A program made the translations under genes and the position numbers. Source: Candidatus Fermentithermobacillus carboniphilus (GTDB lineage: Bacteria; Bacillota; Sulfobacillia; Fermentithermobacillales; Fermentithermobacillaceae). Taken from it: a DNA stretch of 64,000 bases. This document shows, one piece after another, positions 25,270 to 34,709 of the stretch; positions within the stretch are counted from its first letter, which is position 1, and every line of letters starts with the position of its first letter. The stretch is taken from contig CP062796.1 in NCBI GenBank assembly GCA_018208355.1, positions 2,230,517 through 2,294,516 on the forward strand, in the 5' to 3' direction. The notes under the pieces are model-generated. The model was given only the letters and a program-made list of their open reading frames with translations, did not search any database and was not told the origin of the DNA.

Positions 25270-25806
25270 GTGCGGATACTCGGAATCGACCCTGGTACGG
25301 AGCGGACGGGCTGGGGCGTTGTCGACGCAAAAGGGCCGGACCTCAGCGCTCTTGATTACGGGTGTATAATCACGAGGAAAGAGGAAAGCCTCTCGAGGAG
25401 GCTTTTCTGTATTTACGAAAACCTTCTCGGGATCATAGACAAGCACCAGCCGGAAGTAGTGGCTATCGAAGAGCTGTTCTTTGCCAAGAACGCCAAGACG
25501 GCTATAGACGTAGGACACGCCCGGGGAGTGGCGGTCCTTGTCGTCGGGATGAAAGGTCTATCCCTGGAGGAAGTGACACCTTTACAGGTAAAATCTTCAA
25601 TAGTGGGTTACGGGAACGCCACCAAAGAGCAGGTTGGCGTTATGATCAAGAATATCCTGGGTCTTCCCAGGGTTCCCAGACCCGATGACGTGTGCGACGC
25701 CCTTGCGGTGGCTGTGGTGGCGGGCATCAAGAGGTCGTTCAGAGCGGTGCTCCGCACCGGCAGCAAGGTCGAGCGAGCAAGGACTCTTCCGGATAGGAAG
25801 GAATAA
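25270..25806 (+). CDS. ruvC: Holliday junction resolvase RuvC
   Basis: A 178-residue RNase H-fold endonuclease that cuts Holliday junctions. Catalytic acidic residues are visible: Asp7 in GIDPGT, Glu in VAIEELFFAKN and the aspartates of RPDDVCDALAVAV. GTG 25270 lies 9 nt after GGGGG. It is first in ruvC-ruvA-ruvB, with 5 bp to ruvA. Confidence 0.96.
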   Translation: MRILGIDPGTERTGWGVVDAKGPDLSALDYGCIITRKEESLSRRLFCIYENLLGIIDKHQPEVVAIEELFFAKNAKTAIDVGHARGVAVLVVGMKGLSLEEVTPLQVKSSIVGYGNATKEQVGVMIKNILGLPRVPRPDDVCDALAVAVVAGIKRSFRAVLRTGSKVERARTLPDRKE

Positions 25807-25811
25807 AGAAG

Positions 25812-26402
25812 ATGATAACTGAGATAAGGGGCACCATAGTCTCAGCCGGAAAAGACACGGTGACGATTATGGTCGGGGGAGTCGGTATCGAAGTCCACGT
25901 GAGTCCGACACTGGGAAGCCTTCTTTCCGGGAAGAAGGAAGCTCACCTGTATACGAGACTCCTCGTGAGAGAGGACGGGCTTTTTATCTATGGCTTCCAG
26001 AACCGGGAAGAGCGGGCGATTTTCGATCTTCTCTTGACCGTAAAAGGGATCGGACCCAAGACCGCTATGGGGGTGTTGTCGGCTATCCCTGTACAGGAGT
26101 TTTACCGGGCCGTTGTCTCTTCAGACGAAAAGGTCCTCTCCGGTCTTCCCGGGATTGGCAGGAAAACTGCCGGAAGGATTATACTCGAGCTTAGAGACAG
26201 GATAGGGCTTCCTCCTGAGAAGGGTAAAGAAAAGACGTCATCCGCGGGAAGCATCGTGGAGGAAGCCTGTGAGGCACTGGCTGCGCTAGGGTATTCCCGG
26301 GAAGAAGCGAGAGGGGCTGTCGAGAGGGCGCTCGGGGAGACAGGAGCCAGCGACCTGGAATTACTTCTGCGGGAGGCCTTGAGGAAACTTGCGAGAATCT
26401 AG
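25812..26402 (+). CDS. ruvA: Holliday junction branch migration protein RuvA
   Basis: A 196-residue DNA-binding subunit that tetramerises on four-way junctions and loads RuvB. It has an N-terminal OB domain ([18 protein letters not shown]), tandem helix-hairpin-helix motifs ([18 protein letters not shown] and [21 protein letters not shown]) and a C-terminal RuvB-contact domain ([15 protein letters not shown]). ATG 25812 sits after AGGAATAAAG. It overlaps ruvB by 14 nt. Confidence 0.97.
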   Translation: MITEIRGTIVSAGKDTVTIMVGGVGIEVHVSPTLGSLLSGKKEAHLYTRLLVREDGLFIYGFQNREERAIFDLLLTVKGIGPKTAMGVLSAIPVQEFYRAVVSSDEKVLSGLPGIGRKTAGRIILELRDRIGLPPEKGKEKTSSAGSIVEEACEALAALGYSREEARGAVERALGETGASDLELLLREALRKLARI

Positions 26403-27420
26403 GGACCTTATATCCAGAGAAGTGCTGCCTGAAGATGAAGCCGCCGAGGAATCGTTGCGGCCCAAGTATCTTCTGGAGTACATTGGCCAGGAACGCATAA
26501 AGGAGAACCTCTCAGTTTACATAGAGGCCGCAAAGCAGAGGAGAGAGCCGGTGGATCACGTACTCCTGTCAGGTCCGCCGGGCCTCGGAAAGACAACTCT
26601 CGCTCACGTCATCGCAAATGAGCTTGGAGTGGCCATCAGGGTAACCTCCGGTCCGGCCATAGAACGGGCGGGAGACCTTGTGGCCATCCTGACCAACCTG
26701 GAAGATAGGGACGTCCTTTTCATCGACGAGATTCACAGGCTGAGCCATCAGGCCGAAGAAGCGCTCTACCCCGCCATGGAGGATTTCACTTTCGACTGGG
26801 TGGCAGGGAAAGGTCCCGCTGCCAGGACTTACCGGCTGAAACTCCCGAGATTTACCCTTATAGCCGCCACTACCAGGAGCGGGCTTCTGACATCGCCTTT
26901 GAGAGATAGGTTCGGCATCAATCTCCGTCTCGAATTCTACACAGATGACGAGCTGTTCCAGGTGGTCACAAGATCCGCGCGTATCCTGGGGATTTCCATC
27001 GATAGCGAAGGGGCTAGAGAGATAGCGAGAAGGTCGAGGGGAACTCCGAGAGTGGCCAACAGGCTGTTGCGGAGGGTCAGGGATTTCGCCCAGGTCAAAA
27101 AAGACGGCAAGATCACCAGGGAAGTTGCACGGGAGGCCCTTGCGTTCCTGGACATAGACGACATCGGACTGGACAGGCTTGACCGGCAGATCTTGACCGC
27201 TCTCGTTGAAAAATACGGTGGGGGACCGGTAGGGCTGACCACGCTCGCGGCCTGCCTGGGTGAAGATCCGGGTACCATCGAAGATGTATATGAGCCGTAT
27301 TTGCTCCAGATCGGTTTCTTGGAAAGGACTCCGAGGGGGCGAGTGGTTACTCGAAGGGCCATGGAGTATATGGGTTATCCCCCGAAACGTGAACAGGGGA
27401 GGCTTTTCGAAGGGATTTGA
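26389..27420 (+). CDS. ruvB: Holliday junction branch migration ATPase RuvB
   Basis: A 343-residue AAA+ motor that drives branch migration. Walker A is [11 protein letters not shown], Walker B is [10 protein letters not shown], sensor 1 is IAATTRSG, and the C-terminal winged helix ends the protein ([31 protein letters not shown] region). TTG 26389 lies within ruvA after AGGAAAC, giving translational coupling. The stop overlaps the queH start (TTGA). Confidence 0.97.
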   Translation: MRESRDLISREVLPEDEAAEESLRPKYLLEYIGQERIKENLSVYIEAAKQRREPVDHVLLSGPPGLGKTTLAHVIANELGVAIRVTSGPAIERAGDLVAILTNLEDRDVLFIDEIHRLSHQAEEALYPAMEDFTFDWVAGKGPAARTYRLKLPRFTLIAATTRSGLLTSPLRDRFGINLRLEFYTDDELFQVVTRSARILGISIDSEGAREIARRSRGTPRVANRLLRRVRDFAQVKKDGKITREVAREALAFLDIDDIGLDRLDRQILTALVEKYGGGPVGLTTLAACLGEDPGTIEDVYEPYLLQIGFLERTPRGRVVTRRAMEYMGYPPKREQGRLFEGI

Positions 27421-27941
27421 GAGTTCTCCTTCATTCCTGTTGTGCTCCCTGTAGCACTTTTCCGTCCTATATCCTCCTAGCTGAAGGCTTTCGGGTTGAC
27501 GGGCTTTTTTTCAACCCCAATATCTATCCGGCCGAGGAGGAGGAAAAACGGTGGGAAACTTACCGGCGGTGGGCCGGCGAGGCCGGAATAGAGGTCCGGC
27601 GCATACAGTGGCCCCACGAGAGGTGGCTTTCGGGTGTTTCTTCGGATCTCACAAAGCCGGGAAGGTGCAGGGAGTGCTACCGTTTGCGGCTTATCGAGGT
27701 CGCGCGGCTGGCAAGAGAGGGAGGGTACGATTTCTTTACAACAACCCTTTTGGTGAGTCCTTACCAAGACCACGGAGGGGTCGTCCTGGCCCTGAAAAAA
27801 GCCTCAGAAGAGTCGGGTGTTCCATATCTCTACAGGGATTTCAGAGTAGGCTACAGAAGAAGTCGGGAGATGGCCCGTGGGAGCCACCTGTACATGCAAA
27901 AATACTGTGGCTGTGAATTTAGTCTGGGAGGTGAGGCTTGA
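27417..27941 (+). CDS. queH: Epoxyqueuosine reductase QueH
   Basis: A 174-residue protein of the former DUF208 family that catalyses the last step of queuosine synthesis without cobalamin, replacing QueG. Cysteine motifs for the Fe-S and metal centre are present: [12 protein letters not shown] at the N-terminus, [11 protein letters not shown] mid-protein and KYCGCEFS at the C-terminus. Nearby queA and tgt complete a queuosine group. TTG 27417 overlaps the ruvB stop and TTG 27938 of the next gene overlaps this stop. Confidence 0.92.
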   Translation: MRVLLHSCCAPCSTFPSYILLAEGFRVDGLFFNPNIYPAEEEEKRWETYRRWAGEAGIEVRRIQWPHERWLSGVSSDLTKPGRCRECYRLRLIEVARLAREGGYDFFTTTLLVSPYQDHGGVVLALKKASEESGVPYLYRDFRVGYRRSREMARGSHLYMQKYCGCEFSLGGEA

Positions 27942-28168
27942 CTATGCCGGGCTTCGGTGAATTTGGCCGGATGCTGATGGGCCTTGGACTACTGCTCCTT
28001 CTGACAGGGGCCCTCCTGGCGTTCGGGGGAAGGTTATTGGGTTTAGGGCGGCTACCAGGCGATATACTGATCCGGAAAGGGAACTTCACCTTTTATTTTC
28101 CTCTCATGACCTCGATACTTTTGAGCCTGGCACTGACTTTACTGCTATGGATATTCCAAAGGCGTTGA
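27938..28168 (+). CDS. DUF2905 family small membrane protein
   Basis: A 76-residue protein with two predicted membrane spans (about 10-30 and 52-72) flanking the family signature LGRLPGDILIRKGNFTFYFPL. Its function is unknown. It commonly lies near ruvB and queA in Bacillota, as here. It overlaps queH by 4 nt and spoIID by 22 nt. Confidence 0.85.
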   Translation: MTMPGFGEFGRMLMGLGLLLLLTGALLAFGGRLLGLGRLPGDILIRKGNFTFYFPLMTSILLSLALTLLLWIFQRR

Positions 28169-29601
28169 GAATCACTGCGGTCGTCCTGGCTGCTGCTCTG
28201 GCCGTCGCGGCTATTTTGGTCTTCGGACACCCTGAGTGGGTCCGGGCTCAAGGGTCTGCGAACACCGGTGAACTCTCTTCGCCCCAGGTCCTGGTTGGCC
28301 TGTTTAAGGCATCCTCGGCTACCCTGCAGTTGTCGGGAGAGTTCATATTGAGGAGCCCGGAAGGGGAGGAAACCCGGGTTGGGCAAGGTTCGCTTCTTGC
28401 TTTCAGCGCGACCCAAGGCAAGATAGCGTGGGAGGTATTTCCCGGAAGCCGCCTTGGGGATTCCCAAAAGGGCGATAGTAGGGGACCGGTGATTTTGTCG
28501 GCAGGGAACCCTGGATACCCCGGGGAGTTTACAGTTATAAAGCAGTCTTCCGCCAGTTTTACTTTGGAAGGCCGGTCATTTACCGGAAGCGCCGTGGTGA
28601 TGCTCGAAGATAACGCCCTCCTCATGGCCAATCTAGTGGATCTTGAGACCTATGTGGCGGCGGTCGTTTCCTCTGAAATGCCGGGCGGCTGGCCGCAAGA
28701 AGCCTTGAAGGCACAGGCGGTCGTGAGCCGCACTTATGCGCTTTACAAGACCGGTATAACCCCGGACCGGCTTCAAAGTAACGAGTATCTCACCGGTCTG
28801 GGAGGGCTTTTGCCAGGCAATGTCCGGCTCTATGCCCAGGACCAGATCTATCGGGGAACCGGTTCCCTTGACCCGGGAGCCCTGGAGGCAACCGAAGCCA
28901 CCAGGGGTCAGATCCTCACCTGGGAGGGAAAACCCGCTGCTACCTATTTTCACGCCGACGCGGCCGGGAGGACCGAAGATGTGAGGTATGTTTGGGGCGG
29001 TTCCGTACCCTACCTCAAGAGCGTCCAGGAGGTACCCCACGAGTCTCCGTATTCTTCCTGGGAAGTAAAGATGGATGAAACGGCGGTCCGAGAATCCCTT
29101 CTAGGTTTCGGCTTGAGAGGAGAGGTTGAGATTGAGATGATGCGGGGCACGGGCCCGGGTACATCCGGGAGGTGGTCGTCAGTTATCATAAAGCACCCCC
29201 TGGGTGAAACGCAGGTCAAGGGCGGTGATTTCAGGGTGGCCCTTGGCCTCCGGAGCCTTTTGTTTTCGTCTTTCGTCGCAGGGGGGATGGAGGAAACCAG
29301 GGGATTTTTGAACCCCGGCCTTCCGTTCACCTGTGCCTCAAGCCACGGGATTTACACTGTGGACCCAGCCAAGACCACCGTCGTGGGAGGGACCGGAGAG
29401 AAAACGCTCATTGTGGGAGGCTCCTTTGTTGTCGGCGCGCCGCAACCAGGGCCCCGTACTTACGTTTTCAGCGGAAGAGGATGGGGTCACGGCGTAGGCC
29501 TTTCTCAGTGGGGAGCGCGGGCTATGGCCGAGTCCGGAGAAGATTTTGCCGCGATACTGAGTCACTATTATCCGGGAACTAAACTTGAACGTTGGTGGTA
29601 A
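28147..29601 (+). CDS. spoIID: SpoIID/LytB-domain protein, probable SpoIID
   Basis: A sporulation wall lytic transglycosylase of 484 residues with an N-terminal anchor (about 8-28). SpoIID-domain landmarks are VDLETYVAAVVSSEMPGGWP with the conserved Glu, LKAQAVVSRTYALYK, GKPAATYFHADAAGRTED and the terminal GRGWGHGVGLSQWGARAMAE. In B. subtilis, SpoIID works with SpoIIM and SpoIIP during engulfment under sigma-E. At 484 residues it is longer than B. subtilis SpoIID (about 340), with an extra N-terminal segment of about 130 residues before the first motif. ATG 28147 overlaps DUF2905; queA follows after 5 bp. Confidence 0.88.
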   Translation: MDIPKALRITAVVLAAALAVAAILVFGHPEWVRAQGSANTGELSSPQVLVGLFKASSATLQLSGEFILRSPEGEETRVGQGSLLAFSATQGKIAWEVFPGSRLGDSQKGDSRGPVILSAGNPGYPGEFTVIKQSSASFTLEGRSFTGSAVVMLEDNALLMANLVDLETYVAAVVSSEMPGGWPQEALKAQAVVSRTYALYKTGITPDRLQSNEYLTGLGGLLPGNVRLYAQDQIYRGTGSLDPGALEATEATRGQILTWEGKPAATYFHADAAGRTEDVRYVWGGSVPYLKSVQEVPHESPYSSWEVKMDETAVRESLLGFGLRGEVEIEMMRGTGPGTSGRWSSVIIKHPLGETQVKGGDFRVALGLRSLLFSSFVAGGMEETRGFLNPGLPFTCASSHGIYTVDPAKTTVVGGTGEKTLIVGGSFVVGAPQPGPRTYVFSGRGWGHGVGLSQWGARAMAESGEDFAAILSHYYPGTKLERWW

Positions 29602-29606
29602 TGACG

Positions 29607-30635
29607 ATGAGGATCGATGAATTCGATTACGAATTGCCTGAAGACCTGATAGCTCAGACTCCCGCTCTCGAGAGGGATAAGTCGAGGCTACTCGTGGTCG
29701 ATCGGAGGACCGGGAGCCTCTCACACAGGATGTTCTATGAGGTAATCGAATACCTGAACTCTGGCGATATCCTCGTGGTAAACGATACGAAAGTCATTCC
29801 CGCGAGGCTTATGGCCCGTCGCAGCACCGGAGGGAAAGTTGAGGTCCTTCTGTTAAGACAGGTGGAACCCGACATCTGGGAATGCCTTGTCAGGCCGGGC
29901 CACAAGGTGAAAGTTGGAGAAAAGGTCTCGGTAGGCGTGGGAGAAAAGGGTATGACCGGTACCGTTCTTTCCAGGACCGATTACGGAGGCAGGATGATAC
30001 GGTGGGAATACAAGGGCGATTGGGAGGAAAACCTGCAAAGGCTGGGCCATACACCGCTTCCCCCGTATATCAAAATGCCCCTCTCGGATCCTTCCCGTTA
30101 CCAGACCGTGTATGCCAGGATACCCGGTTCTGCCGCGGCACCCACCGCTGGCCTTCATTTCACGGAGGAGCTCCTGGAAAGGATAAGACAAAAAGGGGTC
30201 GTCGTGAAGTCCATAACTCTGGAAGTTGGGCTGGGCACGTTCCGCCCTGTCAGGGAAGAGATCGTCGAACATCACAAGATGCACCGGGAGCATTTCACAG
30301 TGAACGAAGAAACTGCTGCGGCCATCAACGACGCGCGCGAGAGAGGAGGGAAACTCGTGGCGGTGGGAACCACCGTGGTGCGAGCCCTCGAGACATCGGC
30401 GCTGGAAGATGGCACGGTGCGGGCTTTTTCGGGTTCGACGGAGCTATTCATATATCCAGGTTACAGATTTAAAGCGGTGGACCATCTCATAACCAACTTT
30501 CACCTCCCGAAATCCACTCTTCTCATGCTCGTATCGGCTTTCGCCGGCAAAGAACTGATCATGAAAGCGTATCACGAGGCCATCCGGGAGAGGTACAGGT
30601 TCTACTCTTTCGGGGATGCAATGTTGATCTTGTAG
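29607..30635 (+). CDS. queA: S-adenosylmethionine:tRNA ribosyltransferase-isomerase
   Basis: A 342-residue enzyme that moves the ribosyl part of SAM onto preQ1 in tRNA to make epoxyqueuosine. Signatures include FDYELPEDLIAQTP at the N-terminus, LVVNDTKVIPARL, PTAGLHFTEELL and TTVVRALETSA. ATG 29607 fits the usual start MRIDEFDYELP and lies 8 nt after GGTGG. An earlier ATG 29601 is too close to that site. It lies between spoIID and tgt, with queH nearby. Confidence 0.96.
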   Translation: MRIDEFDYELPEDLIAQTPALERDKSRLLVVDRRTGSLSHRMFYEVIEYLNSGDILVVNDTKVIPARLMARRSTGGKVEVLLLRQVEPDIWECLVRPGHKVKVGEKVSVGVGEKGMTGTVLSRTDYGGRMIRWEYKGDWEENLQRLGHTPLPPYIKMPLSDPSRYQTVYARIPGSAAAPTAGLHFTEELLERIRQKGVVVKSITLEVGLGTFRPVREEIVEHHKMHREHFTVNEETAAAINDARERGGKLVAVGTTVVRALETSALEDGTVRAFSGSTELFIYPGYRFKAVDHLITNFHLPKSTLLMLVSAFAGKELIMKAYHEAIRERYRFYSFGDAMLIL

Positions 30636-30649
30636 GGGTGCTGGCGAAA

Positions 30650-31756
30650 TTGGCTGATCTCCAATACGTACTGGAATCCGAGGTCAATACCGCGAGGCTG
30701 GGAATCCTCAAGACGCCCCACGGCAGCGTGGAGACCCCGGTATTCATGCCTGTGGGAACTCAGGGGGCGGTGAAGTCCCTTTTCCCGAGGGACGTGTGGG
30801 AGACTGGAACCAGGATCATCCTCTCCAATGCCTATCACTTGTACCTGCGGCCGGGTCCCTCTGTGGTCGAGAAGGCAGGAGGTCTACATGCTTTTATGGG
30901 CTGGCCTGGTGCTATTCTCACGGACAGCGGCGGCTTCCAGATACTAAGTTTAGGTCACCTTGTTTCCATATCTGACCAGGAAGCGGTGTTCAGATCGCAC
31001 ATCGATGGGAGCCTCGTGAGGTTCAGCCCCGAAGACTCTGTCAGGGCGCAGGTGTCCATAGGCGCGGACATCATCATGTGCCTCGATCAGTGCACGCCCT
31101 ATCCGATTTCCCGCGATCTTGCGAAGGATGCCGTCAGGAGAACAATTTTGTGGGCAAAACGGTCGCGGCAAATCGAGATCCCGGATAAACAGGCCCTTTT
31201 TGGAATAGTCCAGGGGTCGACTTACCCGGACCTCAGAAAAGAGTGCGCCATAGAGCTTGCGGCGCTCGACTTTCCCGGTTATGCCATAGGAGGTCTTTCC
31301 GTAGGGGAGCCCAAGGAAGAGTTCTACGAGGTTCTGGCACAAACTGTCCAGTATCTGCCCAAAGACCGTCCCAGGTACCTCATGGGCGTAGGCCATCCGG
31401 TCGACCTGATAGAAGGGGTTCTCGCGGGGGTAGACATGTTCGACTGCGTGTTGCCTACCCGGAATGCCCGCCACGGGAGGGCGTTCACCTTTCAGGGGCC
31501 GTTGAACCTCAGGAATGCGCGGTTTACCTATGACTTTGGCCCGCTGGAAGAGGGGTGTGACTGTCCGACATGTGCCGGGTTTTCCAGGGCGTATATCAGG
31601 CACCTGTTTGTGGCTGGCGAGAGTCTTGCTTGGACGCTTTTGTCCGTCCACAACCTGAGGTTTTTCCAGAGGTTCATGGCAAGACTTAGGGAATCGCTGA
31701 AAGCGGGGACTGTACAGAGTTTCCGGGAGGAAATCGAGAGGCTTTACCCGGTGTGA
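30650..31756 (+). CDS. tgt: Queuine/preQ1 tRNA-guanine transglycosylase
   Basis: A 368-residue enzyme that swaps guanine-34 for preQ1 in GUN-anticodon tRNAs. Visible features are PVFMPVGTQGAVKSL, the catalytic TDSGGFQ, GYAIGGLSVGEPKEEF and MFDCVLPTR with the second catalytic aspartate. The zinc site is CDCPTCAGFSRAYIRH. TTG 30650 has an AGGGG site about 9-11 nt upstream. GTG 30638 is in frame but would overlap that site. Confidence 0.96.
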   Translation: MADLQYVLESEVNTARLGILKTPHGSVETPVFMPVGTQGAVKSLFPRDVWETGTRIILSNAYHLYLRPGPSVVEKAGGLHAFMGWPGAILTDSGGFQILSLGHLVSISDQEAVFRSHIDGSLVRFSPEDSVRAQVSIGADIIMCLDQCTPYPISRDLAKDAVRRTILWAKRSRQIEIPDKQALFGIVQGSTYPDLRKECAIELAALDFPGYAIGGLSVGEPKEEFYEVLAQTVQYLPKDRPRYLMGVGHPVDLIEGVLAGVDMFDCVLPTRNARHGRAFTFQGPLNLRNARFTYDFGPLEEGCDCPTCAGFSRAYIRHLFVAGESLAWTLLSVHNLRFFQRFMARLRESLKAGTVQSFREEIERLYPV

Positions 31757-31859
31757 GTTTTGCCGGTTTTCGGTATATGAACAAGGTGATCTACTTTTTG
31801 CGTCGAAAATGGAACCATACTGGAGGAGAAAAACCCTATAGCAAAGGAGGTAATGCGGG

Positions 31860-32138
31860 TTGCCCGAGGCAACACAAAATCCGATCTACAGCAGCATCAT
31901 CTGGTTTGCGGTTCTTTTCGGGCTCATGTACTTCCTCATGATACGACCTCAACAGAAGGAACAAAGAGCCAGGGCCGAAATGATCCGGGGCCTGAAACCC
32001 GGTGACAAGATCGTTACCACCGGCGGTTTGGTAGGCGTCATCACCAAGGTGGAAGATACCACCATAAAGGTCAGAGTTGCCGAGAAGGTCGAAGTAGAGA
32101 TCTTCAAGACCGGGGTAGCCAGGACCCTGAAAGAGTAA
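31860..32138 (+). CDS. yajC: Preprotein translocase subunit YajC
   Basis: A 92-residue single-span protein of the Sec accessory complex. The membrane segment SSIIWFAVLFGLMYFLMIRPQQKEQ at about 10-35 ends in the family's RPQQK motif, followed by LKPGDKIVTTGGLVGVI. TTG 31860 lies 9 nt after AAAGGAGG. YajC genes are often followed by secDF; here a terminator follows instead, so secDF are not in this operon. Confidence 0.95.
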   Translation: MPEATQNPIYSSIIWFAVLFGLMYFLMIRPQQKEQRARAEMIRGLKPGDKIVTTGGLVGVITKVEDTTIKVRVAEKVEVEIFKTGVARTLKE

Positions 32139-32179
32139 TTTTCGAAAAAAGCGTGAAGTTTGGCCCAGAAAAGCGATCC

Positions 32180-32208
32180 AATCCGGACTTTAAGTCCGGA
32201 TTATTTTT
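32180..32208 (+). terminator. Rho-independent terminator after yajC
   Basis: A perfect inverted repeat AATCCGGACTT / AAGTCCGGATT (32180-32202) is followed by ATTTTTG. Confidence 0.88.
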
Positions 32209-32211
32209 GTC

Positions 32212-32217
32212 TATAAT
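32212..32217 (+). promoter_or_regulatory. -10 element for the gntR-kor transcript
   Basis: TATAAT directly follows the yajC terminator and lies about 140 nt before gntR. A good -35 is not visible, as the region is occupied by the terminator stem. Confidence 0.4.
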
Positions 32218-32298
32218 TGCTTGTGGGACAAGGATGCTAACTGGTTTCGGGCGGATTTACGGGGTCTACAGAAGGAATTCAGAAAAGGTATAAAGAAT

Positions 32299-32328
32299 AG
32301 ATCCATTAAGGCAAATTGGCATGGATCT
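32299..32328 (+). promoter_or_regulatory. Inverted repeat before gntR, candidate operator
   Basis: AGATCCAT (32299-32306) and ATGGATCT (32321-32328) form perfect 8-bp arms around 14 nt, just upstream of the GntR start at 32360. GntR proteins usually bind palindromes near their own genes, so autoregulation is plausible. Confidence 0.45.
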
Positions 32329-32359
32329 GTGGCTACCGCCAAGAGGGGAGAAACCTGAG

Positions 32360-33391
32360 ATGGAAAAAGACCTGCCCTTTGAGTTGGAGAGGAAGGGCGG
32401 ACTCCCCATATATCTTCAGGTTAAGCGCAAGATCAACTACCTCATATCATCCGGCTACTGGAAAAAAGGACAGAGACTGCCGACCGAAAGAGAACTCGCT
32501 GCCCGTCTTGGCGTTTCCAGAAATACGATCAGCCTCGCTTACAGGCAGCTGGAAGCGGAAGGGCTAATCACCTCCAGGCAGGGCCGCGGCACCTTTGTGG
32601 CAGAAGCAGACGATATGTTGAGACTGGAGAACAAGCGCGAGCGTCTTTGCAGGATCATAGATGTGGCCCTCGAGGACGCCCTTTCCATTGGGGTCACCCT
32701 CGATGAATTCTTGACTGTCGCGAGCCAGAGGGTGGAAGAACGGCGCCAGATGTTGTCCGAGGTGCGTATAGCTTTTATCGAATGCAACAAGGAACAGCTG
32801 GATTACTTTGCCAAAGAATTGGAACTAGGCACAGGCGTGAGAGTGCTTCCGGTACTCATCGACGACTTGAGAAACAGTAAGGGCTCGCATGAGGTCGTCG
32901 ATAAGGCGGACCTCATAGTCACAACTTTTTTCCACCTCGACGAGGTACGTGCCCTGTTTCCAGACCGAGGTGAAGATATCCTGGGAATAGCCCTTGACCC
33001 GGTCATGGAATCGATAGTCAAGATCGCCAGGCTACCACAGGGGACCAAGGTCCTTTTAGTGTGTATCTCGGAGGCATTCGCCGAAAGGGTGCAGAAGTCG
33101 ATCGAACTTGCCGGCATCACCGAGCTTGACATCGAGGTTTCTACTGAAAGAGATCTTCCCAGCATTCAAAAAAGACTCCAGGGTAAACAGGCGGTGATCG
33201 TGTCTCCCGGGAGGCTCAAAGAGGTGGCTTCGTTGGTCAAGAGGGGGACTCAAATCATAGAGTTCATCTACAAGCCGGACGCAGGGTCGGTCAACCTTCT
33301 GAGATCGTCTGTGCTGGAGCACAAAAAAAGGAACTTACGGCAGGAGGCGATTAAAAGTGGACCCCAAGTTGCCGTGGGAGATCAGGGTTAA
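32360..33391 (+). CDS. GntR-family transcriptional regulator
   Basis: A 343-residue regulator. The N-terminal GntR winged helix (about 10-78) shows LPIYLQVKRKINYLI, LPTERELAARLGVSRNTIS and GRGTFVAE. The remaining 260 residues do not look like the usual aminotransferase, UTRA or FCD domains; they read as alternating strands and helices, with segments such as RIAFIECNKEQLDYFAKEL and ADLIVTTFFH. ATG 32360 lies 9 nt after AGGGGAG; an ATG at 32321 overlaps the inverted repeat. The 3' end overlaps korD by 35 nt, tying it to the 2-oxoacid oxidoreductase operon. The effector is unknown. Confidence 0.82.
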   Translation: MEKDLPFELERKGGLPIYLQVKRKINYLISSGYWKKGQRLPTERELAARLGVSRNTISLAYRQLEAEGLITSRQGRGTFVAEADDMLRLENKRERLCRIIDVALEDALSIGVTLDEFLTVASQRVEERRQMLSEVRIAFIECNKEQLDYFAKELELGTGVRVLPVLIDDLRNSKGSHEVVDKADLIVTTFFHLDEVRALFPDRGEDILGIALDPVMESIVKIARLPQGTKVLLVCISEAFAERVQKSIELAGITELDIEVSTERDLPSIQKRLQGKQAVIVSPGRLKEVASLVKRGTQIIEFIYKPDAGSVNLLRSSVLEHKKRNLRQEAIKSGPQVAVGDQG

Positions 33392-33563
33392 TTCCAAATG
33401 GTGCAAGAACTGCGGGCTATGCGCAGCGTTTTGCCCAAGGGGAGTCCTCGAGATGGAGGACGGTCCCAAGGTGAAAGATGCTGCCCTCTGTACCGGTTGC
33501 CTCATGTGTGAAATGCACTGCCCTGACTTCGCCATTACTGTGACAAGGAGAGAGGAGAAATGA
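33357..33563 (+). CDS. korD: 2-oxoacid:ferredoxin oxidoreductase, delta (ferredoxin) subunit
   Basis: A 68-residue protein with two [4Fe-4S] motifs: WCKNCGLCAAFCPRG and LCTGCLMCEMHCPDF. It shuttles electrons from the catalytic subunits to soluble ferredoxin. GTG 33357 lies 10 nt after CAGGAGG, inside the 3' end of gntR. Its stop overlaps the korA start (ATGA). Confidence 0.92.
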   Translation: MDPKLPWEIRVNSKWCKNCGLCAAFCPRGVLEMEDGPKVKDAALCTGCLMCEMHCPDFAITVTRREEK

Positions 33564-34708
33564 AGGACGCTGGACCAAAGCTTCTTCAGGGTAACGAAGC
33601 TTGTGTGGAAGGGGCCATTGCGGCAGGTCTTAAGTTCTTCGCGGGCTATCCGATAACCCCTTCCACGGAAATCGCCGAGCTGTGCGCTCTCAGGCTCCCG
33701 AAAGTGGGGGGCAAATTCTTGCAGATGGAAGACGAGATCGCGAGCATGGCTGCAGTCTGCGGCGCATCCCTCGCCGGACTCAAGTCCATGACCGCCACGA
33801 GCGGCCCCGGCTTTTCGTTGAAGCAGGAGAACATAGGTTTCGCCGTCGAGGCCGAGATCCCCTGCGTCATCGTGAACGTTCAAAGGGTTGGTCCTTCCAC
33901 CGGTATGCCTACTTCGCCCGCTCAGGGCGATGTCCTGCAGGCGAGGTGGGGAACTCACGGCGACCACGAAATGGTGGTCCTGTGTCCTTCTTCGGTCCTT
34001 GAGGCGTATACACTGACTGTCGAAGCCTTCAACATCTCAGAGACGCTCCGTACCCCGGTGATCCTCCTTATGGACGAAGTTGTCGGTCACTTGCGCGAAA
34101 AGGTGGTTCTGCCTTCTCCACAAGAACTGGTCGTGAAGGACAGGGAATTGCCTGCCGGAGCGAAGGAAGCTTATAAACCTTATGCCGCGGACCAGGGCAG
34201 AATTAAAGGAGTCCCACCTCTTGCTAGATTCGGCGACGGGTACAAGTTTCACGTCACCGGATTGACTCACGGGGAAGACGGTTTCCCTACCAACAGCCCG
34301 AAGGTAGGCGAAAAGCAGATAGTCAGGATATGGGAGAAGATACATAGCAGGAGAAAAGAACTTTCCCGTGTAGAGATGCTCTATCCTGAGGATGCAGAGG
34401 TATTTGTCTACGCTTACGGCAGTACCGCGCGGTCGGCCAAAAGAGCGGTGAAAGAAGCGAGAGCCCAGGGCATACGGGCTTGCCTGATCAGGGCCATGAC
34501 CCTGTGGCCGTTCATAGAAGATGTGCTTTCTGACGTGAAGAAGAAGCATCCCAAGGCGGTCATAGTGCCGGAAATGAACCTGGGCCAGATGGTTCGCCCG
34601 GTAAAACGGGTTATCGGCGATGCGTGTCCAGTCATCCCTTTGAACAAGGTTGCAGGCCAGCTCATCGAACCCGAGGAGATACTCGCGGCCATAAAGGAGG
34701 CGGTCTGA
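33560..34708 (+). CDS. korA: 2-oxoacid:ferredoxin oxidoreductase, alpha subunit
   Basis: A 382-residue catalytic subunit, probably for 2-oxoglutarate. The pyrimidine-binding N-terminal domain has FFAGYPITPSTEIAELCA and ATSGPGFSLKQENIGFA, followed by the transketolase C-like domain. YPITPSTEI is typical of Kor/Vor alpha subunits. No gamma domain is fused, consistent with a separate korC. Order D-A-B-C matches 2-oxoglutarate oxidoreductases. With glutamate dehydrogenase next door, 2-oxoglutarate is the most likely substrate, though branched-chain 2-oxoacids cannot be excluded. Confidence 0.92.
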   Translation: MKDAGPKLLQGNEACVEGAIAAGLKFFAGYPITPSTEIAELCALRLPKVGGKFLQMEDEIASMAAVCGASLAGLKSMTATSGPGFSLKQENIGFAVEAEIPCVIVNVQRVGPSTGMPTSPAQGDVLQARWGTHGDHEMVVLCPSSVLEAYTLTVEAFNISETLRTPVILLMDEVVGHLREKVVLPSPQELVVKDRELPAGAKEAYKPYAADQGRIKGVPPLARFGDGYKFHVTGLTHGEDGFPTNSPKVGEKQIVRIWEKIHSRRKELSRVEMLYPEDAEVFVYAYGSTARSAKRAVKEARAQGIRACLIRAMTLWPFIEDVLSDVKKKHPKAVIVPEMNLGQMVRPVKRVIGDACPVIPLNKVAGQLIEPEEILAAIKEAV

Positions 34709-34709
34709 A

